Shown piece by piece: positions 35,732 through 48,210 of a DNA stretch of 64,000 nucleotides. A program made the position numbers and the translations under genes. The notes beneath the pieces were generated by a model, which was given only the letters and a program-made list of their open reading frames with translations, ran no database searches and was not told the origin of the DNA. The stretch comes from Aureibaculum algae. GTDB taxonomy: Bacteria > Bacteroidota > Bacteroidia > Flavobacteriales > Flavobacteriaceae. The stretch covers positions 1,054,001 to 1,118,000 of the forward strand of contig NZ_CP040749.1 of assembly GCF_006065315.1 (NCBI RefSeq), in the 5' to 3' direction. Numbering within the stretch: position 1 is the stretch's first letter; each line of letters begins with the position of its first letter.

Positions 35732-35757
35732 AAAGTGTACAAAATACACTATATTTG
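35732..35757 (+). promoter_or_regulatory. palindromic operator, site 2, with -7 box of the GH2 gene
   Basis: AAAGTGTA-CAAAA-TACACTAT (35732-35752) is a variant of the locus palindrome, with a perfect 6-base core AGTGTA/TACACT and the same 5-base spacer. Its right edge overlaps an exact -7 box TATATTTG (35750-35757) reading toward GH2. No clear -33 TTG is visible. Being between divergent genes it could control both GH3 and GH2. Confidence 0.55.
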
Positions 35758-35855
35758 GTAAATATATGAAAATGAAAACATTTTTCTTAAAAATTATTAA
35801 TAAATTCACCTCATTTTAATGGATATTAATTTTGATTTTTCAACAATTGAACTGA

Positions 35856-39614
<3,759 letters not shown>

Positions 39615-39942
39615 AGGTAGTCGTATTCCTAATTGGTTTTCTTAGTGAATGATAAAAGACATTTTTTATCAGAGAAAAAAGGTTACGCTTTTGTTGTAAT
39701 CATAAGGTGTTGGTAAAATTATTTCGGTATTCAACTGACTAGTTGATTATTATATTCAAGTTTTTATTTACAAATGATAGTTCTTAATAAACGACGTGCA
39801 CATATCGTTTATTAAAATATTTCATATTTTTTAAATGTATAAAATACATTTATATAGTTTTTTTTATTATATTTATCAATTGAATGCTTAAAAGCGTACG
39901 CAAACTAACTTTTAAAACTAATACTCAATTAAAAATGTAATT
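39615..39942. other. 328-base intergenic region upstream of the T9SS protein
   Basis: No reading frame is supported. It contains a weak hairpin GATAAAA/TTTTATC just after GH2 (39651-39670), a small palindrome around 39734-39748 and palindromic operator site 3. Confidence 0.65.
39832..39852 (+). promoter_or_regulatory. palindromic operator, site 3 (T9SS repeat protein)
   Basis: TAAATGTA-TAAAA-TACATTTA has perfect 8-base arms identical to those of site 1 upstream of SusC, with a spacer of the same length. It lies 90-110 bases before the start codon of the repeat protein. No exact -7 box is seen next to it; TATTTTTT at 39825-39832 is the nearest. Confidence 0.65.
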
Positions 39943-42900
39943 ATGAAAACAAAATTACTATTACTATTCTCTGTACTTTTTTTTGTGATGTCCGTGCAAG
40001 GGCAAAACACAATAACCATGGTTGATCCGCCTACCACAGTAGAGGCTAATACTAATGTTGACATTACCTTTAATTATACAACAGATGTATCTACCACATA
40101 CGCGTATATACGATTTAAAAATGCTAATGGGAACTTAACAGAGGCTAGCCAAAAGGTAGATTTAGGTTCAGGGACTGTAACTGTAAGTCTTCCAATACCA
40201 GATGTAGCAATAGGTGACGGTTATAGTTATCAAGCTCAACTTTTTTCATCAACTGATTGGGGGAGTAGTATTGCTACTGAAGATATAACAGGTATCACTG
40301 TAAAAGGACCGTCAAACTCAATAAAAATGATTGATCCGCCAACTACAGTAATGGCGGGTACTAACGTTGATATTACCTTTGATTACCTAACCGATCAGGC
40401 TGAGGCACATGTTTTTATACGTTTAAAAGATGCAGCGGGTAACGTGTCGGAAATTTCCGATAAGGTAACAAACAATTCAGGAACGTTAACATTAAGTCTT
40501 CCAATACCTGTGGATGAATTAGGTACGGGTTATAGTTATCAAGCACAGCTTTTCAATACCGAATGGTCTGAATTGGCAAAGCACGATATAGAAGGAATAA
40601 CTGTAGAAAAGCTTTCAGCAAATTTTATAACTATTGTGGATCCACCAACAACCGTTATCGTTGGTGAAATGGTTGATATTACCCTAAGTTATACAAAGGA
40701 TATAGCGATTGCTTATGCGTTGATACGTTTTAAAAATGCTGCTGGTGACAACTTAGAGCAAAAATACGTTGAGGTAACTGATTATGCTGGAAGTGTGACC
40801 TTAAGTCTTGAAGCACCAGCAAATGTAGGTAACGATTATAGCTATCAAGCACAGCTTATTTCAGGAGATTTTGACGAAATTTTAGATGCAGAAGTTATAG
40901 AAGGTATAATTGTAAAAGTAGAAGGACCATCAAATTCAATAACTATGGTTGATCCACCAACTACTGTAACCGCAGGTACTAACGTTGATATTACCTTTAA
41001 CTATACAACAGATTTGTCTACCACATATGCGTTTATACGATTTAGAGACGCTAATGGTAACTTAACAGATATTAATGATAAGGTAGATTTAGGCTCTGGG
41101 TCTAAAACATTAAGTCTTCAAATACCAGCGAGTGCTTTGGGTACTGGTTATAGTTATCAAGCTCAACTTTTTTCATCTACTGACTGGGGTACGAGTATAT
41201 TCACTGAAAATATAGAAGGAATTACCGTAGAAACAGGTGTAACTGCACCTAATTCAATAACTATGGTGAATCCACCAACTACAGTAATCGCTGGTACTAA
41301 CGTTGATATTACCTTTAACTATACGACAGATTTGTCCACAACATATGCGTTTATACGATTTAGAGATGCTAATGGCAACTTAACAGAGATTAATGATAAG
41401 GTAGATTTAGGCTCTGGCTCTAAAACATTCAGTCTTCCAATACCTGAGGATGAATTAGGTACTGGTTATAGCTATCAAGCTCAACTTTTTTCATCAACTG
41501 ACTGGAGTTCGAGTATAGCCACTGAAAATATAGAAGGAATTACTGTAGAAACAGGTGTAACTGTACCTAATTCAATTACTATGGTTGATCCGCCAACTAC
41601 CGTAACTGCTGGTGCTAACGTTGATATAACCTTTAACTACACCTTAAATATAGATGCTTCAGCGTTTATACGATTTAAAGATGCCAATAACTTGACGGAG
41701 ATTAGCAAAGTCTTGAGTGCAGGCTCAGGGACTGAAACATTAAGTCTTAAAATACCAGCGGATGCTTTGGGTGGTGGCTATAGCTATCAGGCACAGTTAT
41801 TTGATCATAATAACAATTATGCTCATTTAGCAACTGAAGATGTAACTGATATCACTGTAGAGGCTTATGTGCCAACGGGTGAAAATACCTTAGAAATTGT
41901 TGACACATCAACGGATCCTATAAATAATGGAACGTTGAGACGTGTTAACATAAAGTATAATTTATTGCAAACCAGTAAAATATTAGTTGAGGTTCGTGAT
42001 AATGAAGTGGCTGCAGGAAGTAATAAAATTGGAGAAGTTTGGGTAGAACTTCCTCCGGGTAACGATACAATAGGGCTCGATTTAATAGTGGATAATGGTT
42101 GGCCTGGTGAAACAAATCGAATTCAAGCGGTACTCTTTGAAGGTGGTACTACTTGGGGCACAATTTCTATACCAGAGATTCCTTATATCTTAGTGGGTAA
42201 AGGTGATGGTACAATTACATATAGGGGACAGCCAAGTGCAGATGTTAACTCTCTTTTTTCACAAGATTTAGGTGATGGTTATTGGAGTAATTATTACATC
42301 GCTGATGGATGGAAAGGACCTATACAAATGAATTTTGGTCCTGTTGGTTCACCTTCATGGATAGAATATGAAAATCAAAATGTAATTGCTGAAGGTCATA
42401 AAGAATTTGATATAAAAATTCAAAAATTCTCATGGCATGATGCAAAGGATACCTCTGTAGATAGAGGGTATCCTAAAGCCTTAAAAGATATTGACTTTCC
42501 ACTTAACACAGCTATGGAAGGGCAATGGAGCCCCGAAAGTGGAGGTAAAGGTCAACTTAATATGACGGCCTGGGTTACCGAAAATGGAGATATGAGTGGA
42601 AATAGAGTTGATATTATAGTTCATACATTTCATAATGGTGGAAAAACAAGAATTAAATATGATAATAATACGGAAGTCGACAATCATGTTTTTAATAATA
42701 TAGGTGAGTTTACAGCGAATAATGGATTGACATATCAAATTTTAAGAACCTTGCCAGGTTATTTAGGAGAAGTAGCTTCCTATAATTTGGTTCCTGATGC
42801 CATAGTGCAAGCGGATCCTACTGCTGATTATACAACTGATATAATAACTGCTAATGTAGACATGAAAGATATTATTGATAACCTGATTGCGAAAGAAGCT

Positions 42901-43347
42901 GCCTATGCGGGTACAAAGGTGGCCATAAATGATACTTGGCAAATTAACGGATTAGAGTGGACAGTAGTAGCACAATCAGAAAATACAGATTCTGATGGTC
43001 AACTTATTCCAAGTGGCCATGGTAAATTTACCTTTAATAGCTATTTAATACCAGATTTAGTGAAGTCGTTAGGTACAGATGATTTTGATTTATCATTACA
43101 AAACTTAACCATTTATCCTAATCCATTTACAGATTCATTTACTTATGAATATGATTCAGACTTAAGTGAGGAGGTAACCGTTGAGTTATTTACAATTGAT
43201 GGTAGAAAAGTTAAAATAGTTAAAAATAATGATAGATCTTATGGTAATAGTAGAACTATAAATACGGGGCACTTAAGTAACGGAATGTATATCGTTCGTA
43301 TTACTTCTGGTGATGTACAAGAAACAAGAAAGTTATTAAAGATTTAA
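39943..43347 (+). CDS. T9SS-exported multi-repeat surface protein with unknown C-terminal module
   Basis: A 1134-residue protein. A signal peptide (to about residue 20, SVQGQ) is followed by six similar repeats of 102-106 residues (about 21-646), each with MVDPPTTV, NVDITFNYT, IRFKDANG and YSYQAQLF. A seventh, divergent copy (about 647-750) follows. A module of about 290 residues (about 752-1045; YWSNYYIADGWKGPIQMNFG, FSWHDAKDTSVDRGYPKAL, LNMTAWVTENGDMSG) is aromatic-rich and probably a beta-jelly-roll, but I do not recognise the family. The last 85 residues (NLTIYPNPF...GMYIVRITSG...RKLLKI) are a type A T9SS sorting domain, so it is secreted or surface-attached. It is probably a polysaccharide-binding or -cleaving protein of this locus. 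Confidence 0.85.
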   Translation: MKTKLLLLFSVLFFVMSVQGQNTITMVDPPTTVEANTNVDITFNYTTDVSTTYAYIRFKNANGNLTEASQKVDLGSGTVTVSLPIPDVAIGDGYSYQAQLFSSTDWGSSIATEDITGITVKGPSNSIKMIDPPTTVMAGTNVDITFDYLTDQAEAHVFIRLKDAAGNVSEISDKVTNNSGTLTLSLPIPVDELGTGYSYQAQLFNTEWSELAKHDIEGITVEKLSANFITIVDPPTTVIVGEMVDITLSYTKDIAIAYALIRFKNAAGDNLEQKYVEVTDYAGSVTLSLEAPANVGNDYSYQAQLISGDFDEILDAEVIEGIIVKVEGPSNSITMVDPPTTVTAGTNVDITFNYTTDLSTTYAFIRFRDANGNLTDINDKVDLGSGSKTLSLQIPASALGTGYSYQAQLFSSTDWGTSIFTENIEGITVETGVTAPNSITMVNPPTTVIAGTNVDITFNYTTDLSTTYAFIRFRDANGNLTEINDKVDLGSGSKTFSLPIPEDELGTGYSYQAQLFSSTDWSSSIATENIEGITVETGVTVPNSITMVDPPTTVTAGANVDITFNYTLNIDASAFIRFKDANNLTEISKVLSAGSGTETLSLKIPADALGGGYSYQAQLFDHNNNYAHLATEDVTDITVEAYVPTGENTLEIVDTSTDPINNGTLRRVNIKYNLLQTSKILVEVRDNEVAAGSNKIGEVWVELPPGNDTIGLDLIVDNGWPGETNRIQAVLFEGGTTWGTISIPEIPYILVGKGDGTITYRGQPSADVNSLFSQDLGDGYWSNYYIADGWKGPIQMNFGPVGSPSWIEYENQNVIAEGHKEFDIKIQKFSWHDAKDTSVDRGYPKALKDIDFPLNTAMEGQWSPESGGKGQLNMTAWVTENGDMSGNRVDIIVHTFHNGGKTRIKYDNNTEVDNHVFNNIGEFTANNGLTYQILRTLPGYLGEVASYNLVPDAIVQADPTADYTTDIITANVDMKDIIDNLIAKEAAYAGTKVAINDTWQINGLEWTVVAQSENTDSDGQLIPSGHGKFTFNSYLIPDLVKSLGTDDFDLSLQNLTIYPNPFTDSFTYEYDSDLSEEVTVELFTIDGRKVKIVKNNDRSYGNSRTINTGHLSNGMYIVRITSGDVQETRKLLKI
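40003..41880 (+). repeat. six tandem repeats of 306-318 bases inside the T9SS protein gene
   Basis: Repeat starts are near 40003, 40315, 40621, 40933, 41251 and 41569. Units 4 and 5 are the closest: 12 differences in 106 residues, mostly in short clusters. All units are in frame and separated by no spacer. The near-identity indicates recent duplication or gene conversion. Confidence 0.85.
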
Positions 43348-43365
43348 GATAAAAGTAGGAAAGAT

Positions 43366-43399
43366 AAAGTCGCTTATTTTTAAATAAGCGACTTTTTTT
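43366..43399 (+). terminator. strong intrinsic terminator after the T9SS protein gene
   Basis: Perfect 14-base inverted repeat AAAGTCGCTTATTT/AAATAAGCGACTTT followed by a run of T. It starts 18 bases after the stop codon and separates this gene from the arabinose regulator gene. Confidence 0.9.
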
Positions 43400-43444
43400 G
43401 TTATTAAATGTCATTATAATAGACAATTAGATGTATTAATCACT

Positions 43445-43484
43445 TATTTTTGTAATATTAAAAACTCATACGGTTTATGAGTTT
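43445..43484 (+). promoter_or_regulatory. -7 box and palindrome upstream of the AraR-type regulator gene
   Basis: An exact -7 box TATTTTTG (43445-43452) is followed ten bases later by a perfect inverted repeat AAACTCATA-CGGTT-TATGAGTTT (43462-43484). The palindrome covers the expected start of the transcript and lies 23 bases before the ATG. It could be an autoregulatory site or a 5' hairpin. It does not match the TAAATGTA palindrome. Confidence 0.55.
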
Positions 43485-43507
43485 ATATTTTAGTTGAAAT
43501 TTTTTAT

Positions 43508-44197
43508 ATGTTAAATAATTATAGTAAAGAAGATAAAGTATTATTAGCGGTAGATTGTATAATTTTTGGATTTGATGGTCAAGACCTTAAAATTTTACTT
43601 ATTAAAAGAGACTTTGAACCTGAAAAAGGCAAATGGTCTTTAATAGGTGGGTTTTTAAAGAAAGAAGAAAATTTAGATGAGTCAGCAACACGCATTCTAA
43701 ATCACCTTACGGGCTTACATGATATTTATATGGAACAATTTTACGTATTTAGTAAAGTTGATAGAGATCCAGCCGAACGTACTATTTCTGTGGCGTATTA
43801 TGCCTTAATAGACATTGCTACAAGCGAAAAAGAGCTAATTCAGTTAAATTCAGCAAAATGGTTCAGTTTAGAAGAAGCTCCAAAGCTTATTTTTGATCAT
43901 AATAAAATGGTAAAGCATGCGGTAAGAAGATTAAAATATAGAACAAAAACCAAACCTATCGGATTTGAGCTTTTACCTGATAAATTCACCATGTTACAAC
44001 TGCAAAATTTATATGAATCTGTTTTAAATAAAAAATTAGATAAGCGAAATTTCACAAACAAAATAAATGCCTTAGACATTCTTATTAAATTAGAAGAAAA
44101 AGATATGGAATCTTCAAAAAAAGGTTCTTTTCTCTATCAGTTTGATTTAGACAAATATAATGAGAAATTGAAAGAGGGTTTCGTTTTTAAAATTTAG
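43508..44197 (+). CDS. araR: Nudix-fold transcriptional regulator, AraR type
   Basis: A 229-residue protein with an N-terminal Nudix fold (about 10-140) and a C-terminal winged helix (about 150-225; KFTMLQLQNLYESVLNKKLDKR). The Nudix box is degenerate: G48-FLKKE-E-NLDESAT-R62-ILNHLTGL keeps the glycines and Arg62 but has lost all three catalytic Glu of the REUXEE core. It is thus a sensor, not an enzyme. This architecture is that of the NrtR/AraR regulators, and in Bacteroides a member controls L-arabinose genes. The position directly before araB-araD-araA supports AraR. The palindrome at 44213-44233 between this gene and araB is its likely binding site, and similar sites mark other operons of the window. 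Confidence 0.85.
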   Translation: MLNNYSKEDKVLLAVDCIIFGFDGQDLKILLIKRDFEPEKGKWSLIGGFLKKEENLDESATRILNHLTGLHDIYMEQFYVFSKVDRDPAERTISVAYYALIDIATSEKELIQLNSAKWFSLEEAPKLIFDHNKMVKHAVRRLKYRTKTKPIGFELLPDKFTMLQLQNLYESVLNKKLDKRNFTNKINALDILIKLEEKDMESSKKGSFLYQFDLDKYNEKLKEGFVFKI

Positions 44198-44212
44198 TAC
44201 GTATTGAAATTA

Positions 44213-44255
44213 AAAGTGTACGTCAGACACTTATAAAAATAAATCACTATATTTG
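44213..44255 (+). promoter_or_regulatory. palindromic operator, site 4, and promoter of araB-araD-araA
   Basis: AAAGTGTA-CGTCA-GACACTTA (44213-44233) is a near-palindrome of the same arm and spacer length as sites 1-3; its left arm is identical to that of site 2. An exact -7 box TATATTTG follows at 44248-44255, so the operator covers the -33 region. The expected transcript start leaves a leader of only about 15 bases before the GTG of araB. Confidence 0.6.
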
Positions 44256-44275
44256 TTTGATTAAATAATTAAGTA

Positions 44276-45946
44276 GTGAGAAATTATGTTATTGGTTTAG
44301 ATTATGGGTCTGATTCTGTTCGTGCAGTATTAATTGAGACCGCAACAGGACAGGAAATAGCTTCCAAAGTCCATTTTTACCAGAGATGGAAGCAAAATAA
44401 GTATTGTAATGCTTCCATTAATCAATTTAGACAACATCCATTAGATCATATAGAAGGGTTAGAAGATGTTATAAAATCTGTGGTAACACAAAGTAAAGTT
44501 GAACCAGAATCAATAAAAGGTATTTGTATTGATACAACTGGTTCTTCTCCAATTCCAATTGATAAATGTGGTACACCCTTAGCTTTAACTAAAGGTTTTG
44601 AAGAGAATCCTAATGCGATGATGATCCTTTGGAAAGATCATACTGCAATTAATGAAGCTAACGAAATAAATGAATTAGCCGAAAATTGGGGAGGAGAAAA
44701 CTATACAAAATATGAAGGTGGTATCTATTCCTCAGAATGGTTTTGGGCAAAAATTTTACATATCATCCGACAAGATGATGCGGTAAAAAATGCGGCATAT
44801 TCATGGATGGAACATTGCGATTTACTCACCTATTTACTTATAGAAAATAAAGATTTAAAATCATTTAAACGCAGCCGTTGTGCAGCTGGGCATAAAGCCA
44901 TGTGGCATGAGTCATGGGGTGGTTTACCATCAGAAGCATTTTTAGAACAACTAGATCCATATTTGTCTAGTCTACGCAATAGATTGTTTGATGAGACTTA
45001 CACTTCTAATGAAGTTGCAGGAAAGCTAAGTGTTGAGTGGTCAAAAAAATTAGGACTAACAACAAATACGGTAATTGCAGTAGGTACATTTGATGCTCAT
45101 GCAGGAGCACTTGGAGCAAAAATAGAAGAACATACCTTGGTAAGAGTTATGGGTACGTCAACCTGTGATATAATGGTTTCTTCAAAAAAACTTTTAGGTA
45201 CCAAAACGGTAAAGGGTATTTGTGGACAAGTTGATGGTTCTGTAATTCCAGGAATGGAAGGTTTAGAAGCAGGTCAGTCTGCTTTTGGTGATTTATTAGC
45301 ATGGTTTAAAGATATGTTGTCTTGGCCAATTGATAATCTCGTTTTAACTTCAGATGTTTTAGATGAAGCACAAAAAAGTGAATTAAAAGAAGAAATAGAA
45401 GCCAATTTTATAAAGAAATTAAGTGAACAAGCGGAAAATATTCCGCTGTCAGAAAGCATACCAACTGCTTTAGATTGGATAAACGGTAGAAGAACACCTG
45501 ATGCCAATCAAGCGTTGAAAGCAGCAATGTCTAACTTATCTTTAGGTACTAAAGCCCCACATATTTTTAAAGCATTGGTAAATGCGATATGTTTTGGTTC
45601 TAAAAAAATAGTGGAACGTTTTGAAGAAGAAGGCGTTGCCATCAATAGTGTAATTGGTATCGGTGGTGTAGCAAGAAAATCTCCTTTTATTATGCAAACA
45701 CTAGCCAATGTTTTAGATAAGCCGATTAAAGTGGCAGCTTCTGATCAAGCACCTGCATTGGGTGCAGCTATATATGCCGCTGTAGCGTCAGGAATTTACG
45801 CTAATGTAATTGAAGCGAGTAAAAAAATGGGAAGTAATTTTGAAGTAATCTATTATCCTGAAAAGGAAAAAGTACCTGTGTATAAAAATCAGATGCAATC
45901 CTATAACGAACTGAGTTCTTTTGTAGAAAATATCACTAAAAAATAA
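44276..45946 (+). CDS. araB: L-ribulokinase
   Basis: A 556-residue FGGY kinase that phosphorylates L-ribulose. It starts at a GTG: RNYVIGLDYGSDSVRAVL follows immediately and is needed for the ATP-binding loop, and no in-frame ATG precedes it. AraB-type features are the long N-terminal insert (YQRWKQNKYC...FRQHPLDHIEGLEDV), GICIDTTGSSPIPIDKCGTPL, WKDHTA, CAAGHKAMWHESWGGLPS, VMGTSTCDIMVS and GIGGVARKSPFIMQTLANVL. Length and inserts match ribulokinases (about 550-560 residues), not xylulokinases. It leads a tight operon with araD (4 bases later) and araA. Confidence 0.95.
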   Translation: MRNYVIGLDYGSDSVRAVLIETATGQEIASKVHFYQRWKQNKYCNASINQFRQHPLDHIEGLEDVIKSVVTQSKVEPESIKGICIDTTGSSPIPIDKCGTPLALTKGFEENPNAMMILWKDHTAINEANEINELAENWGGENYTKYEGGIYSSEWFWAKILHIIRQDDAVKNAAYSWMEHCDLLTYLLIENKDLKSFKRSRCAAGHKAMWHESWGGLPSEAFLEQLDPYLSSLRNRLFDETYTSNEVAGKLSVEWSKKLGLTTNTVIAVGTFDAHAGALGAKIEEHTLVRVMGTSTCDIMVSSKKLLGTKTVKGICGQVDGSVIPGMEGLEAGQSAFGDLLAWFKDMLSWPIDNLVLTSDVLDEAQKSELKEEIEANFIKKLSEQAENIPLSESIPTALDWINGRRTPDANQALKAAMSNLSLGTKAPHIFKALVNAICFGSKKIVERFEEEGVAINSVIGIGGVARKSPFIMQTLANVLDKPIKVAASDQAPALGAAIYAAVASGIYANVIEASKKMGSNFEVIYYPEKEKVPVYKNQMQSYNELSSFVENITKK

Positions 45947-45950
45947 ATAA

Positions 45951-46652
45951 ATGAGTTCTATTTACAGTGCACTTAAGCAAGAATGTTATGAAGCAAACAT
46001 GGAGTTAAACGCTCTGGGTTTAGTAATTTATACATTTGGAAATGTGAGTGCGGTTGATCGTAAAAAAGGTGTTTTTGCAATTAAGCCAAGTGGTGTTCCT
46101 TACGAAATCTTAACACCTGAAGATATTGTAATCCTCGATTATAATAATACCATAATTGAAGGGGAATTAAGACCTTCTTCTGACACCAAAACTCATGCCT
46201 ATCTTTATAAAAATTGGAATGATATTGGAGGTATTGCACATACACATGCCATGTATTCCGTAGCCTGGGCTCAGGCTCAAAAAGATATTCCTATTTTTGG
46301 AACTACGCATGCTGATCATTTAACTTCAGATATTCCTTGTGCTCCACCAATGAGTGATGAACTCATTAAAGGGAATTATGAACATAATACCGGAATTCAA
46401 ATAATTGATTGTTTTAAAGATAAAGGTCTCTCACATACCGAAGTTGAAATGATATTGATAGGGAATCATGGACCATTTACATGGGGTATTGATGCGGCTA
46501 AGGCGGTTTATAACAGTAAAGTGTTAGAAACAGTAGCTCAAATGGCAACCTTAACATTGCAGATAAATCCTAATGCACCAAAGCTGAAAGAATCATTAAT
46601 TAAGAAGCATTACGAACGTAAGCATGGCAAAAACGCCTATTACGGACAGTAA
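45951..46652 (+). CDS. araD: L-ribulose-5-phosphate 4-epimerase
   Basis: A 233-residue class II aldolase-fold enzyme that converts L-ribulose 5-phosphate to D-xylulose 5-phosphate, the end of the arabinose route. Zinc histidines lie in [13 protein letters not shown] (two His) and in the later HGPFTWG segment. The motifs [19 protein letters not shown] and [20 protein letters not shown] are typical of AraD. Length is the family norm (about 230). It lies between araB and araA with a 4-base gap before and 16 bases after. Confidence 0.95.
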   Translation: MSSIYSALKQECYEANMELNALGLVIYTFGNVSAVDRKKGVFAIKPSGVPYEILTPEDIVILDYNNTIIEGELRPSSDTKTHAYLYKNWNDIGGIAHTHAMYSVAWAQAQKDIPIFGTTHADHLTSDIPCAPPMSDELIKGNYEHNTGIQIIDCFKDKGLSHTEVEMILIGNHGPFTWGIDAAKAVYNSKVLETVAQMATLTLQINPNAPKLKESLIKKHYERKHGKNAYYGQ

Positions 46653-46668
46653 AAATATAAAATATAGT

Positions 46669-48177
46669 ATGATAGATAGTTCAAAAAAAGAAATTTGGTT
46701 TGTTACTGGGAGCCAACATTTGTACGGTGATGATACCTTAAATCAAGTAGCAGAAAATTCAAAGGAAATTGTAAAAGGTTTTAATGCTTCCTCGCATTTA
46801 CCTATTAAAATAATTTATAAACCAACCGTAAAAACGCCTGACGAAATTACTAACGTATGTCAGGAAGCTAACATTTCAAAAAGTTGTATTGGTATTATTA
46901 CTTGGATGCACACTTTTTCGCCGGCTAAAATGTGGATAAATGGTTTAACGATTTTAAATAAACCATTGTGTCATTTGCATACACAATTTAATGCCGAAAT
47001 ACCTTGGAAGTCGATAGATATGGATTTTATGAATCTAAACCAATCTGCACATGGTGACAGAGAATTTGGTTTTATGATGACTAGAATGCGTAAAAAACGA
47101 AAAGTTGTTGTAGGACATTGGCAAGATGAACGCGTTCAGTATAAAGTGGGTGTATGGTCGAGAGTTGTTTTAGGATGGGATGAATTACAACATTTAAAAG
47201 TAGCCAGAATTGGTGATAATATGCGTGAAGTTGCTGTTACTGAAGGTGATAAAGTTGCTGCTCAAATGCGATTTGGTTTTTCTGTAAATGGTTTTGATTC
47301 ATCTGATGTAGTAAAGCATATTAATGAGGTTACTGATACTGATTTAAACAAATTATTAGCAATCTATGAAGAGAGTTATGACTTGACTCCATCGCTGAAA
47401 ATAGGTGGTGCTCAAAGAGATTCACTAATTGAAGCTGCTAAAATAGAGTTAGGCTTTCGGGCTTTTTTAGAAGAAGGAGGGTTTAATGCATTTACAGATA
47501 CTTTTGAAAATTTAGGCGAATTAAAACAATTACCAGGCCTTGCTGTGCAAAGATTAATGGCCGATGGTTATGGTTTTGGAGCAGAAGGTGATTGGAGAAC
47601 AGCGGCAATGCTGCGAGCTATTAAAGTTATGAATGTAGGTTTAAAAGGTGGTGTTTCATTTATGGAAGATTATACCTATCATTTCACACCTCAAAAATCG
47701 TATGTTTTGGGCTCTCATATGTTAGAAATTTGTCCATCCATAGCTGAAGGGAAACCATCTTGTGAAGTACATCCATTGGGTATTGGAGGCAAAGAAGATC
47801 CAGCCAGACTCGTATTTAATTCAACTACTGGAGATGCTATAAATGTATCACTGGTTGATATGGGTACTAGATTTAGGCTCATTGTAAATGAAGTGGAAGC
47901 GATAAAACCTTTGGAGGATTTACCAAATTTACCAGTAGCTAGAGTATTGTGGGATGCAAAACCGAGTTTAGAAGTTGCAGCCACTGCGTGGATTTTAGCG
48001 GGTGGTGCTCATCATACCGTCTTTAGTCAATCGATAACTTCAGAGTATATGGAAGATTTTGCTGACATTGCAGGAATAGAGTTATTAGTTATTGATGAGA
48101 AAACTACCGTAAGAGATTTTAAAGATAAAATTAATGCAAACGAAGCATATTATCATATGTTTCAACATGGCTTATAA
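46669..48177 (+). CDS. araA: L-arabinose isomerase
   Basis: A 502-residue enzyme that converts L-arabinose to L-ribulose. The start is the ATG at 46669: [20 protein letters not shown] aligns with known AraA N-termini, whereas the longer frame from 46624 overlaps araD. Hallmarks are [45 protein letters not shown], the metal ligands in the [15 protein letters not shown] and [20 protein letters not shown] regions, and [11 protein letters not shown]. The fourth gene of the unit is a sodium/sugar symporter, so arabinose is imported and used by this operon. Confidence 0.96.
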   Translation: MIDSSKKEIWFVTGSQHLYGDDTLNQVAENSKEIVKGFNASSHLPIKIIYKPTVKTPDEITNVCQEANISKSCIGIITWMHTFSPAKMWINGLTILNKPLCHLHTQFNAEIPWKSIDMDFMNLNQSAHGDREFGFMMTRMRKKRKVVVGHWQDERVQYKVGVWSRVVLGWDELQHLKVARIGDNMREVAVTEGDKVAAQMRFGFSVNGFDSSDVVKHINEVTDTDLNKLLAIYEESYDLTPSLKIGGAQRDSLIEAAKIELGFRAFLEEGGFNAFTDTFENLGELKQLPGLAVQRLMADGYGFGAEGDWRTAAMLRAIKVMNVGLKGGVSFMEDYTYHFTPQKSYVLGSHMLEICPSIAEGKPSCEVHPLGIGGKEDPARLVFNSTTGDAINVSLVDMGTRFRLIVNEVEAIKPLEDLPNLPVARVLWDAKPSLEVAATAWILAGGAHHTVFSQSITSEYMEDFADIAGIELLVIDEKTTVRDFKDKINANEAYYHMFQHGL

Positions 48178-48210
48178 TACGCATCAAACTAACACTTAAC
48201 GAATTAAATT

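Noticed and set aside
40003..41880. Regular repeats that might be taken for a CRISPR-like or other non-coding array
   Set aside because: Units are 306-318 bases, in frame, without spacers and encode similar protein domains; no cas genes are present.
42200..43080. GH12-like catalytic domain in the T9SS protein
   Set aside because: Some jelly-roll-like strand patterns recall GH12, but the expected catalytic Glu in the MIWL-type strand is not present (the segment reads NRVDIIVHTF), so the claim is not supported.
46624..46668. Longer araA start that overlaps the end of araD
   Set aside because: The extra 15 residues read the end of araD in another frame and do not match AraA N-termini; the ATG at 46669 fits the family.
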